Part shown: in pieces, positions 38,151 to 46,335 of the stretch | How positions within the stretch are numbered: position 1 is the first letter of the stretch | How the letters are laid out: each line of letters starts with the position of its first letter | NCBI GenBank assembly: GCA_963758025.1 | Contig: CAVWUA010000006.1 | Coordinates: forward strand, 992,001-1,056,000 | Length of the DNA: 64,000 nt | Direction: 5' to 3' | Source: CAVWUA01 sp963758025 | GTDB taxonomy: Bacteria > Planctomycetota > Planctomycetia > Isosphaerales > Isosphaeraceae | The notes under the pieces: generated by a model | Databases searched by the model: none | Seen by the model: only the letters and a program-made list of their open reading frames with translations | What the model was told of the DNA's origin: nothing | Made by a program: the position numbers and the translations under genes

Positions 38151-38604
38151 TTACTGAACCTGGACTCGAATTCGCTCGCTGTGATGGTGCCGGGCTGCTC
38201 TGTCAACGACATCGGCCTGAAGGTAATACAGCCCAGGCTTCAACGTCGTACCGATGGTCGCGGTGCCGGAAAATTGTTTCGTGTTCTTGTTATAGTTTGC
38301 GATCGAACTCCCACAGTTGATCAGTCCGTATCGTGGGTCCTCCCGGACAAGTTCAAGATGATACAAAGGGATCATCCAGCTTTTGATAAACGGCCCCCTG
38401 GTCGTCCGCGATTCCTTCGACGGCGATGGTGGAACCAGGGGCGGCTACCAAATCCTCGGTCGTCACCGGTTTCGTGATCCGGATCACAAGCTTTTCGTCG
38501 AACCGTGCCAGGCCAAGCGTCAAACCCGAGAGAATCAGCATTGTTAGGGCCAGGGGACGCAGCAGACCGTGCGGCTTTTTTGGTAATCTGTTAGTTTGAT
38601 TCAT
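38151..38604 (-). CDS. Small secreted hypothetical protein; one frameshift
   Basis: The N-terminus MNQTNRLPKKPHGLLRPLAL, then TMLILSGLTLGLARFDEKL, is a signal anchor or signal peptide. A beta-rich domain continues (VIRITKPVTTEDLVAAPGST, then AVEGIADDQGAVYQKLDDP). After a break near 38360 (+1) it reads LELVREDPRYGLINCGSSIA, then TTLKPGLYYLQADVVDRAAR. The total is about 150 residues. The local composition is richer in A+T than the neighbours. I do not recognise the family. It lies 28 bp upstream of the uronate-dehydrogenase-like gene in the direction of transcription, so the two may be co-transcribed. Confidence 0.6.
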
Positions 38605-38616
38605 TATTATTGATTG

Positions 38617-39219
38617 TTAAAATGGAATATGTGGGAACCATTGAAGTCCCAGAGGGATCATTGAGAAATACAGCCCCAGAGCGATCCAGTATGCCCCGAA
38701 CAGACGGCCCAGCCGGTCGATCCAGCTTGGCTCGGATTGCCAGCGACCGGACAGCCACAGCAAGATCCACGCGTAGGTCACGGCGGGACTGATCGGCCCC
38801 AGGAACAGCAGCCAGGTGTGCTGATCCAGGGAACTGATGTGGACCGTCCGGAAGAGAGATAGCGAGAGAATCACCGATCCGCTTGCCGCCATCGCCACCA
38901 CGGCCGCGGTGCAGGCAACCGCGCCCGGCTGTCGGGAAAGCCGTCTCAATGGCGGCCTGGGACGCCGCAACCGCATGATGAGCAAGCCGAGCATGGCCAT
39001 GCTCATGAACCGTGTCGAGACGTGGATGATCCAGGCCGCGACCCGCTGAGAAAGATTGGGCATAAAGCTGGGGCGAAGTTGCCAGGCCGACTGCTTGAGG
39101 AACGAGCGCGTCAGCGCGAAGGCGAGAGCCAGGATCACGATGAAGACCACGCCATCGAGAATCGTGAACCTCCGTCGAGGGCCGGTCGGGACCATCGGCT
39201 CAGGGTCAGGTAACGTCAT
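38617..39219 (-). CDS. Membrane protein with four to five helices, paralogue 1
   Basis: The start at 39219 gives 200 residues with hydrophobic segments at about 20-38 (FTILDGVVFIVILALAFALT), 68-83, 102-124, 135-160 and 172-195. It shows the same overall design as the next gene (39240-39848): an N-terminal helix after TILDGV/TWVDGL, a central helix starting ACTAAVVAMAA/ATAAMVVMAY, and a C-terminal LGRLFGAYW/LGRWLGWCW block. The two are probably tandem paralogues. The function is unknown. The gene follows 20 bp downstream of its paralogue on the same strand. Confidence 0.65.
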   Translation of the reverse strand: MTLPDPEPMVPTGPRRRFTILDGVVFIVILALAFALTRSFLKQSAWQLRPSFMPNLSQRVAAWIIHVSTRFMSMAMLGLLIMRLRRPRPPLRRLSRQPGAVACTAAVVAMAASGSVILSLSLFRTVHISSLDQHTWLLFLGPISPAVTYAWILLWLSGRWQSEPSWIDRLGRLFGAYWIALGLYFSMIPLGLQWFPHIPF

Positions 39220-39239
39220 GCGAGTTCTCACGATCGAGA

Positions 39240-39848
39240 TCAGCCCCAGAGAATCGGGACGAGGACGTCGAATGCCAGGTTGCTCAACCAGCACCAACCC
39301 AGCCAGCGTCCGAGTGCGTCGCGCCAGTCCGCGTGGGGTTTCCAGGAACGGGCCAGGACAAGGTAGCTCCAGACGCCTAACAGGGCGCCAATCACGCTCG
39401 TCTTGTATTCCCGTACCCCCAAACCTCCCCAGGGCACGAATGAGCGATAGCTCAGGTCTCCCCAACGATCGCGATAACCGACGATCGCCAGCGTGTACGC
39501 CAGATATGCCATGACGACCATCGCGGCGGTCGCGCTCGCGGCCGGTCCCGGCTTCATCAATTCTCGGCGATAGCGGCCGACACGGCGACGGAACGTCACC
39601 AGGGCGATTCCTGGACTCAACACGATCAGAAACGAGAGAAATCCGCCCTGGACCCGTTTGGCAGGTAGTTCCAACGCACCGAACCACTCGGGTAGGGCCT
39701 CCCAGGGGCCCGATCGGCTGGCGATAAAAACCATGGAACTCAGGAACATCTCATCCGCGGCGACGGCCGTCGTCACGCCGAGCGCGGCAAACGCCCCGAG
39801 AATCAGGCCATCGACCCAGGTGAAAGGGCGAGTTCGGTTGGATCTCAT
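39240..39848 (-). CDS. Membrane protein with four to five helices, paralogue 2
   Basis: The start at 39848 overlaps the stop codon of the upstream GH88 gene as ATGA, suggesting translational coupling. The 202-residue product has membrane segments starting FTWVDGLILGAFAALGVTT, then GFLSFLIVLSPGIALVTFRR, then a central and a C-terminal pair. Compared with its neighbour it shares the TWVDGLI and DALGRWLGWCW blocks. It may be a sensor-like or transport accessory protein; no motif decides this. Confidence 0.65.
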   Translation of the reverse strand: MRSNRTRPFTWVDGLILGAFAALGVTTAVAADEMFLSSMVFIASRSGPWEALPEWFGALELPAKRVQGGFLSFLIVLSPGIALVTFRRRVGRYRRELMKPGPAASATAAMVVMAYLAYTLAIVGYRDRWGDLSYRSFVPWGGLGVREYKTSVIGALLGVWSYLVLARSWKPHADWRDALGRWLGWCWLSNLAFDVLVPILWG

Positions 39849-40975
39849 CAATTCGCCTCGCCGAGTGCCTTGCAGACGGCCTCCAGAAAGAAAAACTCGC
39901 CCCACATGACCGACTCATCCACGCCAAGGTTCTTATGGAAGTGATAGACACCATGCTTGAGCACCCCTTCCCACTCCGGGTCGTTCCAGGAGACGTAACG
40001 GTCGGTACAGAGGGCGTCGAGCATGGCGAGCGCCGCGTCTTTGTAGCGCTTCGCCTTCGCCGCGTCCCGGGTCAGCCCGGCCAGGTTCCACAGGCCCGAG
40101 GCGGCGATGGCACCGGCGGAGCTGTCGTCGATGCGGTCCGGGCCTTCGGGAACGTCGAAATCCCAGGGGGGCACGAAACTCGCGGGCAGGCGGTTGAGGA
40201 AGTGGTCGGCGTTGCGCTCGGCCACGGCGAGGTCGGCCGGGTCGTTGGTGTAGGTGAAGACCGTGCCGAATCCGTAGAGCGACCAGGCCAGGCCGCGGCT
40301 CCAGTCGGACGACGCGTTCAGCCCTTGATGGGTGCTTTCGTGAAGGAATTCGCCTGTCTCGGGATCGAAGGTCCCCTCGTGCGCCGTGCCGCCGTCAGGA
40401 CGGACGATCGTTCGCTCGGTGGTGCGGCAGTGGGCGACGGCCAGGTTGTATAGAGTGCGGTCGTTCGTCTCGCGGGCGGCATAGAAGATGATCGGCACGT
40501 TCATCATGATGTCGATGAACAGGCTCTTCGGCGCGACGAACGAACGCAGGTACTTCCCCCGCGGGTTGAACCGCAGGGCCAGCGTCCGCCCGGCGGTGAT
40601 GAGAACATCATGGGCGTGCTCGTCGCCGGTCAGTTCGTACCAGGGCAGATAAGTATTCAGAAAGATGAACCCCAGGTCGTGAACATCCCGATCGTACTTC
40701 TTATGTTCGAGCAGTCGCGAATAATGCTCGGCCGTTTCTCTCCACCAGGGGTCCCCGTTGCGCCGGGCGATCAGCCACATCATGCCGGCGTGGAACCCGG
40801 CGCACCAGTCGGTCCAGAGTTCGCCGGCATGCTTCCAGCGGCCGTTTTCGGTATAGATCGGGAAATAATCGGGCGAGCGTTCGACGGTCGCGCGGACCTT
40901 TTCGGTGGCGCAGTCAAAGGCCCGTTCCAGGCGGGGGCGAAGTTCGTCCAGGGATACCGCGGGGGGTTCGGCCAT
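39848..40975 (-). CDS. Glycoside hydrolase family 88/105 (unsaturated glucuronyl hydrolase)
   Basis: The 375-residue intact product has the (alpha/alpha)6-barrel signatures of GH88: WTDWCAGFHAGMMWLIARRN, FLNTYLPWYELTGDE, DIMMNVPIIFYAARETND (with the catalytic Asp-rich DIMMN), ASSDWSRGLAWSLYGFGTVF and DDSSAGAIAASGLWNL. It removes unsaturated uronic acids from oligosaccharides left by polysaccharide lyases. There is no signal peptide, so it acts in the cytoplasm. Its start overlaps the end of the threonine dehydratase reading frame by about 60 bp, and its stop overlaps the start of the next gene. Confidence 0.9.
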   Translation of the reverse strand: MAEPPAVSLDELRPRLERAFDCATEKVRATVERSPDYFPIYTENGRWKHAGELWTDWCAGFHAGMMWLIARRNGDPWWRETAEHYSRLLEHKKYDRDVHDLGFIFLNTYLPWYELTGDEHAHDVLITAGRTLALRFNPRGKYLRSFVAPKSLFIDIMMNVPIIFYAARETNDRTLYNLAVAHCRTTERTIVRPDGGTAHEGTFDPETGEFLHESTHQGLNASSDWSRGLAWSLYGFGTVFTYTNDPADLAVAERNADHFLNRLPASFVPPWDFDVPEGPDRIDDSSAGAIAASGLWNLAGLTRDAAKAKRYKDAALAMLDALCTDRYVSWNDPEWEGVLKHGVYHFHKNLGVDESVMWGEFFFLEAVCKALGEAN

Positions 40976-41978
40976 CGGGATGACTCGGAGTGGGATTCGG
41001 ATACGTTAGGATTACGCGGGAACGGTTCACAATGTGCCGCAACTGCTCGGTCGTCAGATTTCCGCCGCTGAGGACCAGCCCGACGCGCCGGCCGGCCAGT
41101 TCATCGCGGCGCTTCAAGGCGGCGGCGACGGCCGCGGCACCGGCCCCTTCGGCGAGTTGATGGGCCGTCTCCAGGATCAAGAGAATCGCGTCCAACAGCT
41201 CGTCGTCACTGACGAGCATGATCTCATCGACAAGCCGGGGCAACAAGGCCAGGGGCAGGTCGAACGGCTCGCGCGTGGCCAGGCCCTCGGCGAAGGTCGT
41301 CACGGTCTCGACGGTGACCCGCCGCCCCTCCTTCCACGAGCGGTACACGGCCGAGCGCCCCTCGGTCTGCACGCCGATGACGCGGATCGCCGGGTTGACC
41401 GCGCGGGCGACGGTCGCCGTGCCCAGCACGCCGCTGCCGGCCCCGACGGGAACGAAAATCACCTCCAGGTCGGGCACCACTTCCAGCAGTTCCAGGGCAT
41501 ACGTCCCGACCCCGGCGATCAGCAGCGGTTCGTTCGCCGAGTGGATGTAACGCATCCCCGAGTGTTCGGCGTGCTCCTCGCAGGCGTTGCGGGCGTCATC
41601 GAAGTCCCGGCCCGTCAGCACGACATCGGCCCCCAGGGCCTTCGCGGCGGCCACCTTGACCGGGTTGGCCCCCTCGGGCATGAAGACGACCGCCCGCACG
41701 CCGAACAGCCGCGCGGCGTAGGCGATCGACTGCGCGTGATTGCCCGTCGAGGCCGCCATCACGCCCCGCGCCCGATCCTCGGGGCCGAGCGAGGCGATCA
41801 GGTTGATCCCCCCGCGCACCTTGAACGCGCCGGTCGGGTTCAGGTTCTCACACTTCAAGACCGCGCGGCAGCCCAGGGCCGAGCGCAACGCCTCCGGCTC
41901 CAGCACGGGCGTCGGCCGCAGATACGGCGCGATCGTCGCCCGCGCCGGAGGACGTCGGCCAGGGTCGGAGTGGGCCAT
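40914..41978 (-). CDS. Threonine/serine dehydratase (PLP-dependent fold-type II)
   Basis: The product contains the PLP lysine region LNPTGAFKVRGGINL, the substrate loop MAASTGNHAQSIAYAARLF, the phosphate-binding VPVGAGSGVLGTATVARAVN and LVLSGGNLTTEQLRHIV. These define a threonine dehydratase of the degradative/serine racemase type. The typical family end is just after RHIV; the frame runs on for 30 or so residues into the GH88 gene, which suggests a missed base near 41030. It converts L-threonine to 2-oxobutanoate and ammonia in the cytoplasm. There is no ACT regulatory domain, consistent with the catabolic form. Confidence 0.88.
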   Translation of the reverse strand: MAHSDPGRRPPARATIAPYLRPTPVLEPEALRSALGCRAVLKCENLNPTGAFKVRGGINLIASLGPEDRARGVMAASTGNHAQSIAYAARLFGVRAVVFMPEGANPVKVAAAKALGADVVLTGRDFDDARNACEEHAEHSGMRYIHSANEPLLIAGVGTYALELLEVVPDLEVIFVPVGAGSGVLGTATVARAVNPAIRVIGVQTEGRSAVYRSWKEGRRVTVETVTTFAEGLATREPFDLPLALLPRLVDEIMLVSDDELLDAILLILETAHQLAEGAGAAAVAAALKRRDELAGRRVGLVLSGGNLTTEQLRHIVNRSRVILTYPNPTPSHPDGRTPRGIPGRTSPPPGTGL

Positions 41979-42007
41979 TCCATGAGATGATAATTCGGAA
42001 GAGATTT

Positions 42008-42080
42008 GGCACAGAGATCACAGAAGGCATGGAGAGGAAAACATAAGATTCATTTTTTCTTCTCTTATTCTCTCTGTGCC
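42008..42080. repeat. CACAGAG-type inverted repeat
   Basis: GGCACAGAG at 42008-42016 pairs perfectly with CTCTGTGCC at 42072-42080. The outer parts (ATCACAGAAGG and CCTCTGTGGC) add weaker complementarity. The interior is A/T-rich with a run of T. Similar CTCTGTGCCCTCTGTGGC units are known as dispersed intergenic repeats in many bacteria. It lies between threonine dehydratase and the Asp-box protein, both on the minus strand. Confidence 0.65.
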
Positions 42081-42094
42081 CTCTGTGGCTCATA

Positions 42095-43177
42095 TTAACC
42101 CACCGCGCACATGGCCCGGGCCGCGCTGATTTGCCGGGCGATCGGCTCCCACCAGGCCCCTTCGCTGCGGGTGCGCCAGCACTCGCCGGAGGCCAGGGCG
42201 ATGATCGCGTAGCCGGGGGCGGCGGGGTCCCAGCGGATGTCGTCGATGGTATCGTATTCGAGCCGGGCGGGAAATCCGCGCTGGACGTGCGACCAGGACT
42301 TGCCGCCGTCCTTCGACTCGTACAGGGCGAAGCCCAGTCCGTTCCACGGCGCGGCTGCCCCTTCGCCGGGCGCGGTCGGTGCGGCACCGGCGAGCAGGTG
42401 CTTCGGGTCGTCGGGCCGCACCTCGATGGCGCGGAGGTGCCTGGCCCCTTCCAGACCGGCGCTCTGATCGGTCCAGGTGTCGCCGTTGTCGTTGCTCATC
42501 CAGCAGCCATCGGACGTGGCCGCGACGATCGCCCCCGGCTGGCGAGGCACGGCGCGAAGGGCGTACACCTCGGCGGGCAGGCCCGGACAGTCGTTCCACG
42601 TCTGGCCGGCGTCGGTGCTCCGCCAGAGCCCTCCGCCGCTGATGGCGGCGAACCAGGGGGCATTCTCGCCCGTTCCGCGCTCCAGGTCGCGGACCTCGGG
42701 GACAACGCCGGCAGGCGGTTGCACCGAGGGCGTGCCCAGGATGTCCCAGTGGGCGGGCGAGTTTTCGGTCGGCCGGTCGGCGACGGCCGTGGCGGTTCCG
42801 CCGCTCGGGGAGCCTCCGGCCAGGCTACGGGCCCGGCCCAGCAGGGTCGTCAGCGGATTCTCCTTGCGGGGCAAGGGGCCGCCGACCGGCCGGAGGTAGA
42901 GGCCCAGGGGCCGGGTCGCCAGCACGATCTCCGGCAATTCCCCCCAGACCGCCAGAGCCGTCGTCCGGCCAGCCCCTTCGGGACGGGGAATCTCGCGCCA
43001 GTTGATGCCGTTGTTGGTGGTTTCCCAGATCCGTCCCGCCCCATCGATGGCCACGATCACGCCCGGTCCGGGGGAATCCAGGTCCACGATCGCCCGCCCC
43101 TGGAGGCTGTGGAACGTCAGCCAGGGGCTTCCCTCGAACCAGCGGTAAATGCCGTCGTCCGTTCCTACGAGAATCAT
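42095..43177 (-). CDS. Asp-box/sortilin-like beta-propeller protein
   Basis: The 360-residue product has four Asp-box hairpins (TTNNGINWREI, STDAGQTWNDC, SNDNGDTWTD, SKDGGKSWSH), as in BNR-repeat and VPS10-like propellers. The repeats span most of the length. There is no signal peptide, so it may be cytoplasmic or exported in another way. The typical family roles are glycosidase-like or structural, but no sialidase active-site set is visible. It is read in the same direction as its neighbours and the frame is intact. Confidence 0.8.
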   Translation of the reverse strand: MILVGTDDGIYRWFEGSPWLTFHSLQGRAIVDLDSPGPGVIVAIDGAGRIWETTNNGINWREIPRPEGAGRTTALAVWGELPEIVLATRPLGLYLRPVGGPLPRKENPLTTLLGRARSLAGGSPSGGTATAVADRPTENSPAHWDILGTPSVQPPAGVVPEVRDLERGTGENAPWFAAISGGGLWRSTDAGQTWNDCPGLPAEVYALRAVPRQPGAIVAATSDGCWMSNDNGDTWTDQSAGLEGARHLRAIEVRPDDPKHLLAGAAPTAPGEGAAAPWNGLGFALYESKDGGKSWSHVQRGFPARLEYDTIDDIRWDPAAPGYAIIALASGECWRTRSEGAWWEPIARQISAARAMCAVG

Positions 43178-43232
43178 GGACGTTCGATCCTCTGTTGAAT
43201 GGGATCACTGGGAAACCTGACGGCTCGCGCTG

Positions 43233-44267
43233 TCAGAGCCAATCGGCCAGGCGTTCGAAGGCTCGTACGCCGTCGAACTGGTGGCCGCCCTGGAAGAAGG
43301 CGTGGTCGATATGGTCGGCTGCGCCTTGAGCTTGATAGATTCGTTCGGCATCGCGGAGGGCCATCATGACGCCCTCCTTCGGGAAGATATCGTCCTCGGT
43401 GCCGCTCTCGCAGAAGAGGAAGCGGGGGGCGATCAGGCCGGTGAGGTCGGCCGCCTCGAACCAGTTCAGGATGCCCGGCACGTAGTTGTCGATGCAGTGC
43501 GCGACGCTGAAGATCGAGTCCTTGAACGTGCAGAACGACCCGGAGAGCACGGCGACCTTCACCCGGTCGTCGAGCGCGGCGGTGTAGAGGCCGACGGTCC
43601 CGCCGCCGGAGATGCCCATCAGGGCGAGCCGCTTCGGGTCCACCTCGGGCATATTGGACAGGAGGTCGAGCGCCCGCATGGCGTCCCAGGCGCGCCAGCC
43701 GGCCATCGTCTCGCCGAGCATCAAGGCCGCGCCGGCGGCGGGCTGGCAACTGCTGGCCGACGCCCCGCGCTCCCGCGCGGCCGGGTCGCGCCGGTGGCCG
43801 AAGCCGAGCATCTCCAGGGCCAGGGCGACATAACCATGCCGCACGCACTGGATGGCGAAATCGTGCTGATAGCCGTCGAACGGCTCGCGGTCGTTCCCCT
43901 CCTCGTCGAGGGCGACCAGTTCATCGGCCCCCCGGCCGTGGCCCGGCAAGCAGAGCACGGCGGGGCGTGCCTCCTTCTTCGCCGCGTCGGGGACCAGGAC
44001 GTAGCCGAAGGCCGACAGGTCGGGCCGGGTGGCGAACGTCAACGAACGGCGGGTGTAGCCCTCGCGCTGGACCGTCGGGCCGAATTCCGCCGCCAGCGGG
44101 ACGGTCTGCTCCGGGAACGACCCGAGCAGGTCGAGCAGCCGGTCGCGGGCGGTTTTCTTCCAGGAGGCGACGGCCCCGGCGTCACCGTCCACGGGGAAGG
44201 CCAGGCGGGGTGTTACGTCGCGGTAACGTGCCAGCGTGTAGTCGAGCGAGTCGAGCCGGTCGGGCAT
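43233..44267 (-). CDS. Alpha/beta hydrolase (acetyl-xylan-esterase-like or abhydrolase_7)
   Basis: The 344-residue intact product has an oxyanion/HG motif (PAVLCLPGHGRGADE), a nucleophile elbow ALMGISGGGTVGLY (GxSxG), a downstream FLFCESGTEDDIFPKEGV (Asp) and a GGHQFDG (His) near the C-terminus. This set of three is the catalytic triad of a serine hydrolase. The N-terminal 80 residues (YTLARYRDVTPRLAF) fit the large esterase/dienelactone-hydrolase group common in planctomycetes. It has no signal peptide. The substrate cannot be told from the sequence; it is 55 bp from the Asp-box gene. Confidence 0.82.
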   Translation of the reverse strand: MPDRLDSLDYTLARYRDVTPRLAFPVDGDAGAVASWKKTARDRLLDLLGSFPEQTVPLAAEFGPTVQREGYTRRSLTFATRPDLSAFGYVLVPDAAKKEARPAVLCLPGHGRGADELVALDEEGNDREPFDGYQHDFAIQCVRHGYVALALEMLGFGHRRDPAARERGASASSCQPAAGAALMLGETMAGWRAWDAMRALDLLSNMPEVDPKRLALMGISGGGTVGLYTAALDDRVKVAVLSGSFCTFKDSIFSVAHCIDNYVPGILNWFEAADLTGLIAPRFLFCESGTEDDIFPKEGVMMALRDAERIYQAQGAADHIDHAFFQGGHQFDGVRAFERLADWL

Positions 44268-44375
44268 CGGCGGGACCTCGGCGGGATGCGAGACGGATCA
44301 TGGACTTTCGGGTCCCGATACCATAGCCGGTCGGAACCCCTCCGGGCAAGGAGCCGATGCCCCGGCTCATCGACC

Positions 44376-45478
44376 TCATTCCTGGGAAAACCCGCGCAGG
44401 CGGAGGTGCTCTTTCCAGTTCCAGGTGTTCAGGAAGAAGTCGCGGGTGTTTTCATAACCGCGTCGGTACAGCTCGTCCTTGTCCCTGTCCGTCAGGCCAA
44501 ACTTTGTCGCCGAGACATCCACGCCCGTCAGGTTGATCCCGATGATCCGGTTGAAGTTGTTCAACTGGACGTAGCGGCGGTCGCTGGCATACATCATCGT
44601 CTGGAACATCCCCTTGAGGATATCGACCGGCCCGGTGATCTCCGGCGCGACGTTCTGATCGGTGAGCTGGAACCCGAACGTCGGCCAGCGGGGCTGGACC
44701 TCGTCGCGGCGGTCGAAGATCCACAGGGGGAAATTGCTCAGGATCGCGCCATCCACGATGACGGACTGGTTCAATCGCCCCGGCTCGAAGAAGAACGGGA
44801 TACTCATCGACAGGCGGACCGCTTCGGCCACGGGGAACTGCTTCGAGGCCGAGACCTCCAGCGCTTCCATGCGGCCTGGGGGGCTCCTGCGTTCCGTCGA
44901 GATCGGTGGGCAGGACGACCATCTGGCCCCGGCTGATGTCCGAGACCACCACGCGAAGGCCCCGCTCCTCCCGATCCAGGTCGCTGAAGGTTCGAATGCC
45001 TTGCTTTTCCAGAACCTCCGCGATCCAGTTCTTGAACGGCTCGGCGGAATACTGGCCAAGCTGCCCGGCCACCCGGAGGTTCAGCAAGGTGGTGAAGATC
45101 CCCGAGCCGATATCGTTCTCCGGGTCGGTCCGGACGATCCGCCAGCTCGTCTTCTTCGCAATGAACCGCATGTAGTCGAGGTCGCCCATCAACCGTTCCA
45201 GCTCGTCGATGGACAGACCCGCGGAAACCAGCGACGCGGTGATCGCCCCGGCGGAGGTCCCCGCCAGCTTCTTCCAACCGATGCCGATCTCGGCGCAGGC
45301 AGCGCAAGGCGCCCAGGAAGGCCAGACCGAGCACGCCACCCCCCTCGAACACGCCGTCGGCCAGCAGGGCCGTGGGGGGCAGCGGGGCGAAGTTGTCGTG
45401 AATCTTCTTGATCTGCTCGTCGGTGAGCGACAATCCCGAGCGCTTGCGGAGCGCCCGGATGTCCCAGGGGGCGGCCAT
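44376..45478 (-). CDS. Patatin-like phospholipase; frameshifted
   Basis: The start at 45478 (MAAPWDIRALRKRSGLSLTD) leads to the patatin oxyanion motif DGVFEGGGVLGLAFLGALR, then after a break near 45303 (+1, a T after CGC) CAEIGIGWKKLAGTSAGAIT with the GTSAG nucleophile elbow. A second break near 44882 (+1, a G after CAG) leads to EALEVSASKQFPVAEAVRLS, then VIVDGAILSNFPLWIFD, which has the DGA/DG catalytic-aspartate motif. The total is about 365 residues. It hydrolyses phospholipids or other lipids, and some relatives are effectors. No signal peptide is visible. Confidence 0.85.
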
Positions 45479-45669
45479 CGCGGCTCCTCGCCCGTCGCGG
45501 GCTTCAGGGTGGAGGATGATCGGATCGGGATGCCGAAGGGATCAGACGCAACCTTATCCCGAGCACGCCACCGCCGCAAGCATCTCCAGCCCGTCCGAGG
45601 GGAAAGGACGAGTGTGGGGCTCGGGTGTTGCCGGTTGTGGGAGATGAGAGGGGCGGGTCGCCGCTCGAT

Positions 45670-46335
45670 TCAGCCGAGCAACGCCAGCAAGGCCGGTGCA
45701 TCGAGCCGGGGGACGATCCGGTCGGCCTCGGCGAGGGTCTCGGCCGGGCTGTGCTCGTGCGGCACGCCGACGGCGAACGCGCCGGCGGCCTTCGCGGCGG
45801 CGATGCCCGCCGGGCTGTCCTCCAGGACCAGGAGGGATTTCGGTTCGATCCCGAACCGCGCGGCGGCCTTCTGGTAGATCTCCGGGTCAGGCTTGCTCCG
45901 CGAGACATCCTCGGCGGTCAGCAGGAACGAAAACCGCGGGAACAGGCCATGTCCGCGCAGGAGTCGCTCGGCATACGCCCGGCGCGAGGAGGTCGTCACG
46001 GCGAGCGGACGAAGGCCACGGTGAAGGTGATCCAGCAGGTGGAACAGGCCAGCGGTCGGGTGGACGGCCGTGTCCATCAGGTCGGTGAACCGGGCGCGGG
46101 CCTCCGCCATCAAGGTCTCGACCGGCTCGTCCAGGCCCGCCATCGTCTTGAACGCCAGGCCCGCCACCGGCGCCTGGCGGCCGATCATCGCGGCCATGAT
46201 CTCGCGGGTGAAGACCTTCCCCCGGTCGGCCAGCATCTCGCTCGCCACGCGGAAGAACAGGGCCTCGGTGTCGAACATCAGGCCGTCGAGGTCGAAGGCG
46301 ACGGCTCGGATACGCGGTCGTTCCGAAACATTCAT
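45670..46335 (-). CDS. HAD-superfamily phosphatase/phosphoglucomutase-like
   Basis: The ATG at 46335 overlaps the stop of the upstream LarA-like gene as ATGA. The 221-residue product has motif I FDLDGLMFDTEALFF, motif II VTTSSRRAYAE and motifs III/IV SKPDPEIYQKAAARFG and LVLEDSPAGIAAAKAAG. The cap domain is inserted between motif I and motif II, as in subfamily I. It is a sugar phosphatase or beta-phosphoglucomutase-like enzyme of the cytoplasm. It is translationally coupled to the upstream gene, so both may serve one pathway. Confidence 0.9.
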   Translation of the reverse strand: MNVSERPRIRAVAFDLDGLMFDTEALFFRVASEMLADRGKVFTREIMAAMIGRQAPVAGLAFKTMAGLDEPVETLMAEARARFTDLMDTAVHPTAGLFHLLDHLHRGLRPLAVTTSSRRAYAERLLRGHGLFPRFSFLLTAEDVSRSKPDPEIYQKAAARFGIEPKSLLVLEDSPAGIAAAKAAGAFAVGVPHEHSPAETLAEADRIVPRLDAPALLALLG

